NCBI GenBank assembly: GCA_964507095.1
Contig: CAZDOS010000009.1
Location: forward strand, 1-44,965
Direction of reading: 5' to 3'
From: RGIG3102 sp964507095
GTDB taxonomy: Bacteria > Bacillota > Clostridia > Oscillospirales > Ruminococcaceae
Length of the DNA: 44,965 nucleotides
Numbering within the stretch: the first letter of the stretch is position 1; each line of letters begins with the position of its first letter. A program made the translations under genes and the position numbers. Positions 16,999 to 24,544 of this stretch are shown one piece after another. The notes under the pieces are model-generated. The model saw only the letters and a program-made list of their open reading frames with translations, did no database searches and was not told the DNA's origin.

Positions 16999-17496
16999 TT
17001 ACAGGATTAGATCCATCGCTCCGGAAAGCACGGCTGCGATGACCGCCATGCCCGCCGTCCCCATGATCCATTTGAGCTTCTTGTCTTTCGCCGTTATGTA
17101 CGGCATGAGGTCTTCCGTGCCGGGGATTATCCATGCCCTGGTATGACCTACCCAATATTCGTCGATCAGGAGGCGGTCGATCAGATTCATTACGGACAGG
17201 ATTGCAAAGCTCTGCCGGAAACCCGGCCAAAGGCCTCTTGCTCCGTTGATGCCGTATACGCATATGAGAACGTAGACCAGATATCCCGGAAGGCACAGGC
17301 TTTTGAAGCAAACACTGCGATTTCGGATCTTTTCCATGGTGGTAAGTCCGAGTTTGATGACACGGTCCTGCACCTTTTGATCGTACAGATACACCATTCC
17401 AACAGCGCCGTTTCGGATCCCGAACGCGCAGACAAGATACAGCAGAAGGCCCAGCAGGAGACCCTCGGTTAAAACTGTTATTACCATAGCGTTCAA
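16999..17496 (-). CDS. Small integral membrane protein of unknown function
   Basis: This 165-residue protein has four predicted hydrophobic segments: VITVLTEGLLLGLLLYLVCA near the N-terminus, YLVYVLICVYGI, a middle segment around QSFAILSVMNLIDRLLIDEY, and WIMGTAGMAVIAAVLSGAM near the C-terminus. I do not recognise the family. The start is either TTG at 17496 or ATG at 17487; AAAGGA, which overlaps the stop of the methyltransferase frame, serves as the ribosome site. The gene lies seven bases downstream of that frame and is probably co-transcribed from the promoter near 18470. Confidence 0.6.
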   Translation of the reverse strand: MNAMVITVLTEGLLLGLLLYLVCAFGIRNGAVGMVYLYDQKVQDRVIKLGLTTMEKIRNRSVCFKSLCLPGYLVYVLICVYGINGARGLWPGFRQSFAILSVMNLIDRLLIDEYWVGHTRAWIIPGTEDLMPYITAKDKKLKWIMGTAGMAVIAAVLSGAMDLIL

Positions 17497-17502
17497 CCCA
17501 TA

Positions 17503-18309
17503 TTATCCTTTCATATGCACAAGGAATGCTCGCCTTCTCCCTTCATCGACGACCTTCATCGCGATTCGGGTGTAAAGCTTGAGCCTGTTCTTCAACAGCC
17601 TTCTGGCGTCGCCGAAGAAAGGACGTTCTTCAACCAGTTTCATGCCGCATTTTCCTGCTACGCTCTGTCCGTCATCGGCACAGAAATGCAGCTCAGCGTC
17701 TTTATTCCCTGTTTTCCTTATATATTCGTTTGCGTATTTGATCGCCTTTCCCGTCATGGCATCGAAGATGACTTCCACTCCGGGGAAGGATTCTTTCAGC
17801 TACTTCAGGAATCCGATGACCTTTTCTTCCTCGAAATACTGGAAGACTCCTATCACCGTGACCAAAGAAGGCAGACTCTTATCGATCCTTTCCGCCCATG
17901 CGAAGTCAATCATTTCACCGGGTATCAGGATTTCACTTTCGTTTTCACCCAACACTCTGCGTCTTGCCTCTATCACTTCAGGCAGGTCAAGCTCATAGAA
18001 TATCGCCTCTTTCGTATCCGCTCCTATCCTGAAATATGAAGTTTCAAACCCGCATCCGACATTGATGATGTTGCATTTCCCGTGCTTTTCTGTAAAGACT
18101 TTTATCATCCTGTCCGTGTTATAGAAGCGGCAGGCGCCTGCCATCCGGAAGTATTCGCTGGATTTTGACGCAATCTCGTCATAAGGCATCTCGCTCTTAA
18201 GAGATACAGCCTTCTGATCCATGAAATACTCAGGAAAATGCTCGGACACATAGATTCTTGCCGTAAGTGGTATATACAGTGTGTCGGCAATGCCCTCAAA
18301 CCTGCTCAT
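17503..18309 (-). pseudogene. SAM-dependent methyltransferase (COG3315/LCM-like) interrupted by in-frame TAG
   Basis: This is a class I methyltransferase of the leucine-carboxyl/polyketide O-methyltransferase type. The first part has CNIINVGCGFETSYFRIG (SAM-binding motif I), FYELDLPEVIEARR and VTVIGVFQYFEEEKVIGFLK. TAG at 17800-17802 then stops it. The same frame resumes at once with LKESFPGVEVIFDAMTGKA and runs 98 codons to TAA at 17503. The full length of about 267 codons matches the family, so one substitution (for example AAG to TAG) explains it. The start is ATG 18309 after AAAGGAG. TAG is a true stop elsewhere in this window, so readthrough is unlikely. Confidence 0.8.
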
Positions 18310-18419
18310 ATGCTCCTGCTCCTTTCCCAACCGTTTCCTGCATCAGTCGTGTGCCTTACGAAGCGGAAATCACAGACATCCCCTCCGTGGCACAGGGTCT
18401 TTGTTCGTATAAAGTCCGT

Positions 18420-18438
18420 ATACGGAAGTTTTCCGTAT
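18420..18438. promoter_or_regulatory. Inverted repeat in leader of methyltransferase transcript
   Basis: ATACGGAA-GTT-TTCCGTAT is a perfect 8-bp inverted repeat in the 5' leader, just downstream of the GTTAGC dyad. It overlaps another short palindrome (TCCGTATACGGA at 18415-18426). It may be a second protein-binding site or an RNA stem-loop. Confidence 0.45.
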
Positions 18439-18441
18439 TTA

Positions 18442-18457
18442 GTTAGCAAACGCTAAC
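18442..18457. promoter_or_regulatory. Operator-like dyad over transcription start
   Basis: GTTAGC-AAAC-GCTAAC is a perfect 6-bp inverted repeat of TetR-operator type. It lies 8 bases downstream of the -10 box of the minus-strand promoter, so a bound repressor would cover the start site. No adjacent regulator gene is seen. Confidence 0.6.
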
Positions 18458-18465
18458 CATATAGC

Positions 18466-18494
18466 ATTGTACCACTACATTTCTGCAAAAACAA
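18466..18494 (-). promoter_or_regulatory. Sigma-A promoter for methyltransferase and membrane protein genes
   Basis: On the minus strand TTGTTT is separated by 17 bases from TACAAT, followed by the GTTAGC dyad. The leader to the ATG at 18309 is about 145 bases. Confidence 0.65.
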
Positions 18495-18556
18495 CATATA
18501 ATAAAGACCTGCATCAGCAGTTTTCTGCCGCGCAGGCCATATGATACTTGTTTGAT

Positions 18557-19681
18557 TTATGGTTCGAACACTGTAAACTCTTCAGCCGGGATAACAAACT
18601 CGTCTAGCCGGGCCGTCAGCGTCTTTCCGTCGGCATCCAGATCTATCTCCACTGTCGGCGTCACAGCCGTGAAGCCGTATACTTCTTCGAAATGCGGACT
18701 GAAGTAACAGTCTCCGCCTCTCAGATATCCTGTCCAGGTTTTTCCCCTGTCTTCGCTGATGATATAGAACGGCTCTGTATAAGGCAAGACATGTATTTCT
18801 GCTTCATCCGCGGACTGCCGCCCCTTCTGTTTGCACTGTACCCTGACCTGTATGAGATCTCCGTACATCTCCAGACAGCACGTCCTGTATGCCTCAAAGC
18901 TCTCGGGATAGACCAGCTGTGATGTATCCATACTGTTCCAGGTCTTTCCTCCGTCGACAGTGATATATATCCTCGGCTGCTCCTCAAACCCGTCTTCACT
19001 CCCGGCAAGCATTATACCCGCTCGGTCATTGATGAACCTGAGTCCTCTTACCCCGCTTCCGATCTCTGATAGGGGTATCTTCAGCAGCCGGCATTCATCT
19101 TTATCGCCGTCCAGATACTGCTTAAGGATGCACAGGCTGGCAGCGCCTTCGGCATCACCTGCATAAAACGAGGTGATCCTATTGCCCTCCCCATAGTCAT
19201 CAAAGGATATGCATGACAACACGCAGCCCGGGGAGTGACTATCGAGAGAGATGCTTCCGACAGTACAATCCACGAGTCCGTTTTCATCCTTAAATATTCG
19301 CCGATGCCTGATGATGCCATCCGGGTCAGTCCTGTCCCGAGGATCGACATATGTATATGAGTACCGTACTCCGCCGTCATAATCATCGAGCCTCACACCG
19401 TTCAGTACATGGTACCCCATGCCTCTCCATTCGGGATAGGGATATGCTCCTTCCGGTATGTCTTCTACTCCGTAATAGCTTACAAGGCCGTAGTTGAAAT
19501 CGCCCATGATGTGTTCGCGCAGGAGGTATCTGACGCCTGCGGTGTCAGAAAGCATGTCATATTGGAAGACAAACGAATCCATATATGGTTCCGAATCATT
19601 TTCGCCGCTGCTGCAGGATACGAGCAATATCAAAGCGACCAGTAAAACCAACAATCTCTTTATCATTATTTCAACGGGCAT
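18557..19681 (-). CDS. Lipoprotein with two Asp-box (BNR) motifs
   Basis: This 374-residue exported lipoprotein has a signal IKRLLVLLVALILLVSC with its lipobox Cys near residue 23, then an acidic extracellular domain. Two Asp-box motifs of the SxDxGxTW type are visible: ITVDGGKTWNSMD and ISEDRGKTWTGY, which points to a partial beta-propeller of sialidase/BNR type. The sialidase FRIP and catalytic Arg triad are not evident, so an enzymatic role is not supported. ATG at 19681 or at 19666 could be the start; neither has a strong ribosome site. It is probably the last gene of a cell-envelope cluster of unknown role. Confidence 0.7.
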   Translation of the reverse strand: MPVEIMIKRLLVLLVALILLVSCSSGENDSEPYMDSFVFQYDMLSDTAGVRYLLREHIMGDFNYGLVSYYGVEDIPEGAYPYPEWRGMGYHVLNGVRLDDYDGGVRYSYTYVDPRDRTDPDGIIRHRRIFKDENGLVDCTVGSISLDSHSPGCVLSCISFDDYGEGNRITSFYAGDAEGAASLCILKQYLDGDKDECRLLKIPLSEIGSGVRGLRFINDRAGIMLAGSEDGFEEQPRIYITVDGGKTWNSMDTSQLVYPESFEAYRTCCLEMYGDLIQVRVQCKQKGRQSADEAEIHVLPYTEPFYIISEDRGKTWTGYLRGGDCYFSPHFEEVYGFTAVTPTVEIDLDADGKTLTARLDEFVIPAEEFTVFEP

Positions 19682-19805
19682 TATGTCTGCTTCAAAACAA
19701 TGACTGAAGCAACAGCCCCTCTCCTTTCAAATAATCTGAAGTGATACCAAGTAATTAAACGGTCAAACACTTATATGGTCAGTTTCCTTGATCGACACCA
19801 GATGG

Positions 19806-20450
19806 TCAATCGTTGGTGCTGTAAAGATTGCCGTTCTCATCATACCTTTCCGTCTTGATCCTGTTTCCTTCCTCATCGTAAAGGTACTTTATGGTGTATA
19901 TGGCTCTCCCTTCTCCGTCAAAGCTTGTATACTCGGCGACTTTGCCCGCTTCATTTGGAGTGAGCAGTTCATAATGCACGACGTTATGGTTTTCATCCTC
20001 TGTAACGCTCTTTCTATTGAAGCCGTTCTCATCGTACTCATTGAACGTGTATACCGGAGCACAGTCAGGCCAGGCTTCATAATATGTTGAGCTTATGAGC
20101 CTGTCATTATCATCAAAAGTCTGAAATGTCTTGTTGGTAGCTATGGAACCTTTACCGAGATGAGTCCTTTCAATGAGTCTGCCCTTCTCGTCGTACTTGA
20201 ATTCAGCCTTCATCAGTTCGCCCTTATTGAATACGAACCAGGTGCCTTCCGTATTGTTTCCGTTCTTATCGTACGCATAATCATAAGAAGCTGTCATGTC
20301 GCCTTCTTTGTCAAAGCTGGTCTTCTTTACCAGGCGTCCATCCCGCCACTCGCTCTCATGGACAAACATAAGCTCTCCCTTAGAATCGAAGCGCTCCATC
20401 CTGATGACGTTTCCGTCTCTGTCCTTCCTGACGACGTCCCTGTTTGCCAT
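19806..20450 (-). CDS. YD-repeat (RHS-like) small protein
   Basis: This 214-residue protein is built almost wholly from degenerate YD/RHS-like repeats: YDYAYDKNGNNTEG, FKYDEKGRLIERTH, FNEYDENGFNRKSV, YLYDEEGNRIKTERYDENG. There is no signal peptide, membrane segment or toxin domain, so unlike classic RHS proteins it seems to be a free-standing cytoplasmic repeat fold. The ATG lies nine bases after AGGAG. It sits between two lipoprotein genes on the same strand. The function is unknown. Confidence 0.7.
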   Translation of the reverse strand: MANRDVVRKDRDGNVIRMERFDSKGELMFVHESEWRDGRLVKKTSFDKEGDMTASYDYAYDKNGNNTEGTWFVFNKGELMKAEFKYDEKGRLIERTHLGKGSIATNKTFQTFDDNDRLISSTYYEAWPDCAPVYTFNEYDENGFNRKSVTEDENHNVVHYELLTPNEAGKVAEYTSFDGEGRAIYTIKYLYDEEGNRIKTERYDENGNLYSTND

Positions 20451-20533
20451 ATCGGTCTTCTCCTATTCTTAAATGACATGAGTTATTTTCAATTGCAAAT
20501 GAAGTAAAGAATTGTAACGGGTCAATTTCGGAA

Positions 20534-21382
20534 TCATTGTCCGTCTATGGTCTTGTTGAATATGAATGCCTCTATTTTTCCCATCTTAAGCCCATCCCCT
20601 GACTCGTCATAAGCGATATCCAAAGGCATGTCCCACTCCGGTGTACTCACATATATCCTGGTATAATAAGCATGCTCATGTTCGGGAGTTCCCTTTCTTC
20701 CCGGATACGTGCATATGTTGATAACATGATCCGTTATTGAAACGTCGTAATTTTCAGGCACAGCACTGGAAATATCCGTTATTCCATCATTTCCGTCAGT
20801 TTGCAGCGACACTTCAATTCCGGAGTCCAATATCTCCGAAAGAGTATTATATTCATCCAGAAAGGCTTCTGTCCTTGAATCGAGCATTTCGGCAACCTGA
20901 GGGCTCAGATACAGATCCTGTTCCTTCAGGATGTCGATGACTGTCTCAGGATTCTTTATCAGGTACGTACCTTCGCCGTCTATCGGTGCCGCATATCTGC
21001 AGTCGTCAAAGAAATAGAAGCCGAGCACCGTTTCTCCCGAAAGACCATCGCCGCCGGTATCGTCCAGTTTCAGCTCATAGAACAGTCTTCCCGAATCGAA
21101 GTATCCCGCCATGTCAAATTCGCATGGTTCGGCATCGATCTGCTTGAACATATCATATAACTCTGAGGATATCTTGCCCTTCGTGCCAAAAGTGGCTGAA
21201 TAAGAGTATCCCCCGTATCCGAAAACGGCATCGCATGAATTGAGCTTCTTTTGCTCTCTCAGCTCTTCCCAATGACCGGCATCCTGCCCGATTATGAATA
21301 CAGGCTCGTTCTGAGTACTGTTACATGATACCAAAACCATAAGGAACAGCACCGCTGCCATATATCCTATCAGTTTTTTCAT
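20534..21382 (-). CDS. Lipoprotein of unknown function
   Basis: This 282-residue exported lipoprotein starts MKKLIGYMAAVLFLMVLVSC with the lipobox Cys at residue 20. The start at 21382 was chosen over an upstream in-frame start (21451) because it gives a normal signal peptide and has GGAGGGAG eleven bases before it. The mature part is acidic, with no known domain recognised; DVSITDHVINICTYPGRKG and a His/Glu-rich GTPEHEHAYYTRIYVS stand out. It resembles small extracellular DUF proteins common in Clostridia. It is the first gene of the group that includes the YD-repeat and Asp-box proteins. Confidence 0.65.
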   Translation of the reverse strand: MKKLIGYMAAVLFLMVLVSCNSTQNEPVFIIGQDAGHWEELREQKKLNSCDAVFGYGGYSYSATFGTKGKISSELYDMFKQIDAEPCEFDMAGYFDSGRLFYELKLDDTGGDGLSGETVLGFYFFDDCRYAAPIDGEGTYLIKNPETVIDILKEQDLYLSPQVAEMLDSRTEAFLDEYNTLSEILDSGIEVSLQTDGNDGITDISSAVPENYDVSITDHVINICTYPGRKGTPEHEHAYYTRIYVSTPEWDMPLDIAYDESGDGLKMGKIEAFIFNKTIDGQ

Positions 21383-21518
21383 GATTTCAGGCTCCCTCCT
21401 TTTCCTCTGAAGAAATATGTAACTAATATTTCCGTTCGTTACCAATAACAATATATCACATTTTTTCCGTCAAGAAAAACACTGGGACGATCTCTAATGT
21501 CCCGTCGGCCAGAGAAAA

Positions 21519-21546
21519 AGCCGCCCTGCCTTCCGGCAAAGCGGCT
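21519..21546 (-). terminator. Terminator after lysS
   Basis: AGCCGC/GCGGCT arms with an inner GCC-TTCC-GGC stem are followed by TTTTTCTC on the minus strand. It lies 42 bases after the lysS stop. Confidence 0.8.
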
Positions 21547-21587
21547 CTTTTATCGTTGATTTGTATTATGTCCTAATTCCGGACGGA

Positions 21588-23768
21588 TCAATACATCTTT
21601 GCTCCTGCAGGAATGTGGTCGTCGACCATGAGGAGGTGAAGCTTTTCCTCTCCCTCTTCATGGTGGACCGCACTTATCAGCATTCCGCATGAATCGATGC
21701 CCATCATGGACCTTGGAGGAAGGTTCGTAATGGCGATGCAGGTCTTTCCTATAAGCTCTTCAGGCTCATAGAACGGATGTATTCCGCTCAGGATTACCCT
21801 GTTCTCGCCCGATCCGTCGTCAAGCAGGAACTTGAGGAGCTTCTTGCTCTTCGGAACAGCCTCGCACTCCAGGACCTTCACGGCTCTGAAATCAGACTTG
21901 GAGAAGGTCTCGAAGTCCACGTAATCCTTGAAGAGAGGCTCGATCTCGACCTTTGAGAAGTCGATGACTTCCTTTACCTCTTCCTCCTTCTTCTCAGGAG
22001 CAGCAGGCTTAGGCGTGGAATCCAGGCTCTTCATTGTCGGGAACAGCAGGACGTCACGGATGGCCGGTGAATCTGTCAGGATCATGACGAGCCTGTCGAT
22101 GCCGTAGCCGATACCGCCCGTAGGAGGCATTCCTATGCTGAGTGCATTGAGGAAGTCCTCGTCGGTGTGGTTGGCTTCTTCATCGCCGGCAGCAAAGGCC
22201 TCTTCCTGAGCCTCGAATCTCTTTCTCTGGTCGATCGGGTCGTTGAGCTCTGAATAGGCGTTTGCCATCTCCCAGCCGTTTATGAACAGCTCGAATCTCT
22301 CAACGAAATCAGGGTCGTCCGGCTTTCTCTTGGTCAGAGGTGAGATTTCAACCGGGTGGTCTATGACAAATGTAGGCTGGATCAGGTGCTCTTCCACGAA
22401 CTCCTCGAAGAACAGGCTGAGGATATCTCCCTTCGCATGTCTGTCTTCGTATTCAACGTGATGCTCATCAGCAAGCTTCTTGGCTGTCTCAGTGTCAGGA
22501 ACTTCCTTGAAGTCCACACCCGAATACTCCTTGACGAGCTCTATCATTGTCTTTCTTGCGAAAGGCTTTGAAAGGTCTATGGTCTGTCCGTTGTATGTGA
22601 TGACCTCGGAGCCGGTGACTTCCTTTGCGACATATCTGAACATGTTCTCTGTCAGATCCATCATTCCGTGGTAATCGGTGTATGCCTGATAGAGCTCCAT
22701 GAGCGTGAACTCAGGGTTGTGTCTTGTGTCCAGTCCCTCGTTCCTGAAGACTCTGCCGATCTCGTATACTCTCTCAAGACCGCCGACTATCAGACGCTTG
22801 AGATAAAGCTCAAGTGATATCCTGAGCTTGAGGTCCTCATTGAGAGCGTTGAAATGCGTCTCAAAAGGCCTTGCCGCTGCACCGCCTGCGTTTGAGACGA
22901 GCATAGGGGTCTCAACTTCGATGAATCCGAGCGGTTCAAGATACTTTCTGATGGAACTGATGACCTTTGAACGCTTGATGAAGGTGTCCTTGACATCCTC
23001 GTTCATTATGAGGTCAACATATCTCTGACGGTATCTCGTATCCGTATCCGTAAGTCCGTGGAACTTCTCCGGAAGTATCTGAAGGCTCTTGGAAAGCAGG
23101 GTGATCTCCTCTGCATGTATGGAGATCTCGCCTGTTTTAGTTGNNNNNNNNNNAGGGAAGGGACACAATTCAACCCATAATATACTCAGAATGCACAAGG
23201 TCTGTGCAGAGGGAGTCTACACAGCAGAACTGAGGGCTGGAGGAGAAAGAGGTGACACAGCTGAAAAGGCAAGGAGATTCCTGGCATGCTGGTAGGAAGC
23301 TGGGCTAGGAGGCTAGGGGAATCTTGTTCTGACTCCACCACTAACTTAGCAATGAATGGAAAGCAGGGTGATCTCCTCTGCATGTATGGAGATCTCGCCT
23401 GTTTTAGTTGTAAAGACGGTTCCCTTTACACCTATGATGTCACCGATATCGAACTTCTTGAACTCCCGGTAAGCCTCATCGCCCAGGTTATCCCTCGATA
23501 CCCATGCCTGGATCCTTCCCTTGAGGTCCTGGATGGTGCAGAATGAAGCCTTCCCCATGACTCTCTTGGTCATTATCCTTCCGGCTACGGCTACTTCCTT
23601 GCCTTCGAGTTCATCATAGTTGTCCTTTATATCCTTGGAATGGTGTGTCACGTCATATTTCGTGATCACGAACGGATCCTTGCCCGCGTCCTGCAGATCC
23701 TGCAGCTTCTGTCGTCTGATCTTCAACAGCTCATTGAGGTCCTGAGCCTGGCCGTCCTGTCTTGCCAT
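21588..23768 (-). CDS. lysS: Lysyl-tRNA synthetase with C-terminal tRNA-binding domain, artificially split by assembly
   Basis: This is a class II LysRS that charges tRNA-Lys. The coherent gene is 23768-23357 joined to 23089-21588 (637 residues); the bases between (23090-23356) are an assembly artefact. The N-terminal OB-fold anticodon-binding domain spans about residues 50-150 (VAVAGRIMTKR, FCTIQDLKGRIQAW). The catalytic core has motif 2 (GRVFRNEGLDTRHNPEFTLM) and motif 3 (GIGYGIDRLVMILTDSPAIR). A charged linker rich in Lys and Glu leads to a Trbp111/EMAPII-like OB domain of about 105 residues (KSDFRAVKVLECEAVPKSKK, ISGIHPF-like LSGIHPF, NLPPRSMMGIDSCGMLISA). This domain is usual on MetRS and less usual on LysRS. 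The ATG lies behind AAGGAGT. greA lies 117 bases upstream. Confidence 0.93.
23090..23143. repeat. 54-bp direct repeat, copy 1 (scaffolding artefact)
   Basis: This lysS segment is identical to 23357-23410 and abuts the N-gap. Removing one copy plus the intervening bases restores the reading frame, so the duplication is technical rather than biological. Confidence 0.92.
23144..23153. other. Assembly gap (10 N)
   Basis: Ten N sit between the first copy of a lysS segment and foreign sequence. The gap is a scaffolding placeholder. Confidence 0.98.
23154..23356. other. Probable mammalian host DNA joined into lysS (contamination)
   Basis: These 203 bases have no bacterial gene, interrupt lysS, and differ in style from the flanks. 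The first part (GGGACACAATTCAACCCATA) resembles the tail of mammalian LINE-type sequence, and the last part (TGTTCTGACTCCACCACTAA) resembles a MIR-type SINE. The identification is from memory of such repeats and not from a search. It is flanked by the 54-bp lysS duplication. Confidence 0.8.
23357..23410. repeat. 54-bp direct repeat, copy 2 (lysS sequence)
   Basis: This is identical to 23090-23143. It is contiguous with the lysS N-terminal coding part and represents the genuine join to the catalytic part. Confidence 0.92.
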
Positions 23769-23859
23769 ATTGTACTCCTTGAATCTTTGATTTGAATTAA
23801 CATGTATTTTAACACAAATACGCCGTTCTGTTCAACAAAGCGCGCATAAAAATGCGAAA

Positions 23860-23877
23860 GGAGCAGGTATCTGCTCC
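23860..23877 (-). terminator. Hairpin between greA and lysS
   Basis: A 7-bp stem GGAGCAG-GTAT-CTGCTCC lies directly after greA and is followed by only three T and then CGCATTTTTAT on the minus strand. It is probably a leaky terminator, so lysS may be partly co-transcribed with greA. Confidence 0.6.
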
Positions 23878-23884
23878 CTTTTCA

Positions 23885-24364
23885 TTATCTGTGGATCTCT
23901 ACATGCTTGATCGTGACATGTATCGTCTTCCTGTTCGGAAGCTCGATAGCAACCACTTCACCGGTCTTATGTCCCTTGAGACCTGCTCCCATCGGGGAGT
24001 CATCGCTGATCTTTCCGTTGAAAGGATCATACTCGGTGCTTCCGACGATGTCATATGTCTCTTCCTCACCGTCTTCATACCGGATGACAACTCTTGTACC
24101 GACACTTACTACATCCTTTTCAAGAGTCTCGTGGTCGATGACCCTGGCCAGCTTGAGCTTAGCTTCGAGTTCGGCGATCTTGCTTTCTACAAGTCCCTGC
24201 TCATTCTTGGCTTCATCGTATTCGCTGTTTTCTGACAGGTCACCGTATCCGCGTGCGATCTTGATCTTCTCAGCTATTTCCCGGCGCTTTTCGGTCTTCA
24301 GGTATTCCAACTCGCTGACTAATTCATCATAGCCCTGCTGTGTCAATAAAACCTCATTATTCAT
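23885..24364 (-). CDS. greA: Transcription elongation factor GreA
   Basis: This 159-residue protein has the normal GreA length. The N-terminal coiled coil carries LTQQGYDELVSELEYLK and the tip ARGYGDLSENSEYDEAKNEQ with the conserved acidic residues that reach the RNA polymerase active site to trigger RNA cleavage in backtracked complexes. The C-terminal FKBP-like domain includes DDSPMGAGLKGHKTGEVVAIE. The ATG lies behind AGGAGG. The greA-lysS order is a common neighbourhood in Bacillota. Confidence 0.97.
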   Translation of the reverse strand: MNNEVLLTQQGYDELVSELEYLKTEKRREIAEKIKIARGYGDLSENSEYDEAKNEQGLVESKIAELEAKLKLARVIDHETLEKDVVSVGTRVVIRYEDGEEETYDIVGSTEYDPFNGKISDDSPMGAGLKGHKTGEVVAIELPNRKTIHVTIKHVEIHR

Positions 24365-24490
24365 AATATATACGCCTCCTAATGCTTTTCACACAATGAA
24401 CAGATTATACTTTCTGGCAGTCGACTTGTCAAGGAAAATCTGTACTATTTGGTGCATTCGTCACAGTTTCCGCTCAAATGCGGAACAGTA

Positions 24491-24526
24491 CATAACAGAC
24501 GGGGCTTTATGCCCCGCCCTGTTATG
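24491..24526. terminator. Strong hairpin after EF-G-like gene
   Basis: CATAACAG and GGGGC arms pair with GCCCC and CTGTTATG in a long near-perfect stem 19 bases after the EF-G paralogue stop. The T-run is poor on the minus strand, so it may act as a weak terminator or a 3' stabiliser. Confidence 0.6.
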
Positions 24527-24544
24527 AAGATCTTGATTGAGTTA

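Noticed and set aside
14759..17802. Recoding of TAA/TAG stops (readthrough or pyrrolysine) to explain the two broken genes
   Set aside because: TAG and TAA are used as ordinary stops of intact genes here (TAG at 74-76, TAA at several sites), no pylT-like signal was seen, and the proteins are not methylamine methyltransferases.
23090..23410. Direct repeat in lysS as a transposon target duplication or gene duplication
   Set aside because: The copies abut an N-gap and eukaryote-like sequence, and the gene is continuous when one copy is removed, so a scaffolding artefact is a better explanation.
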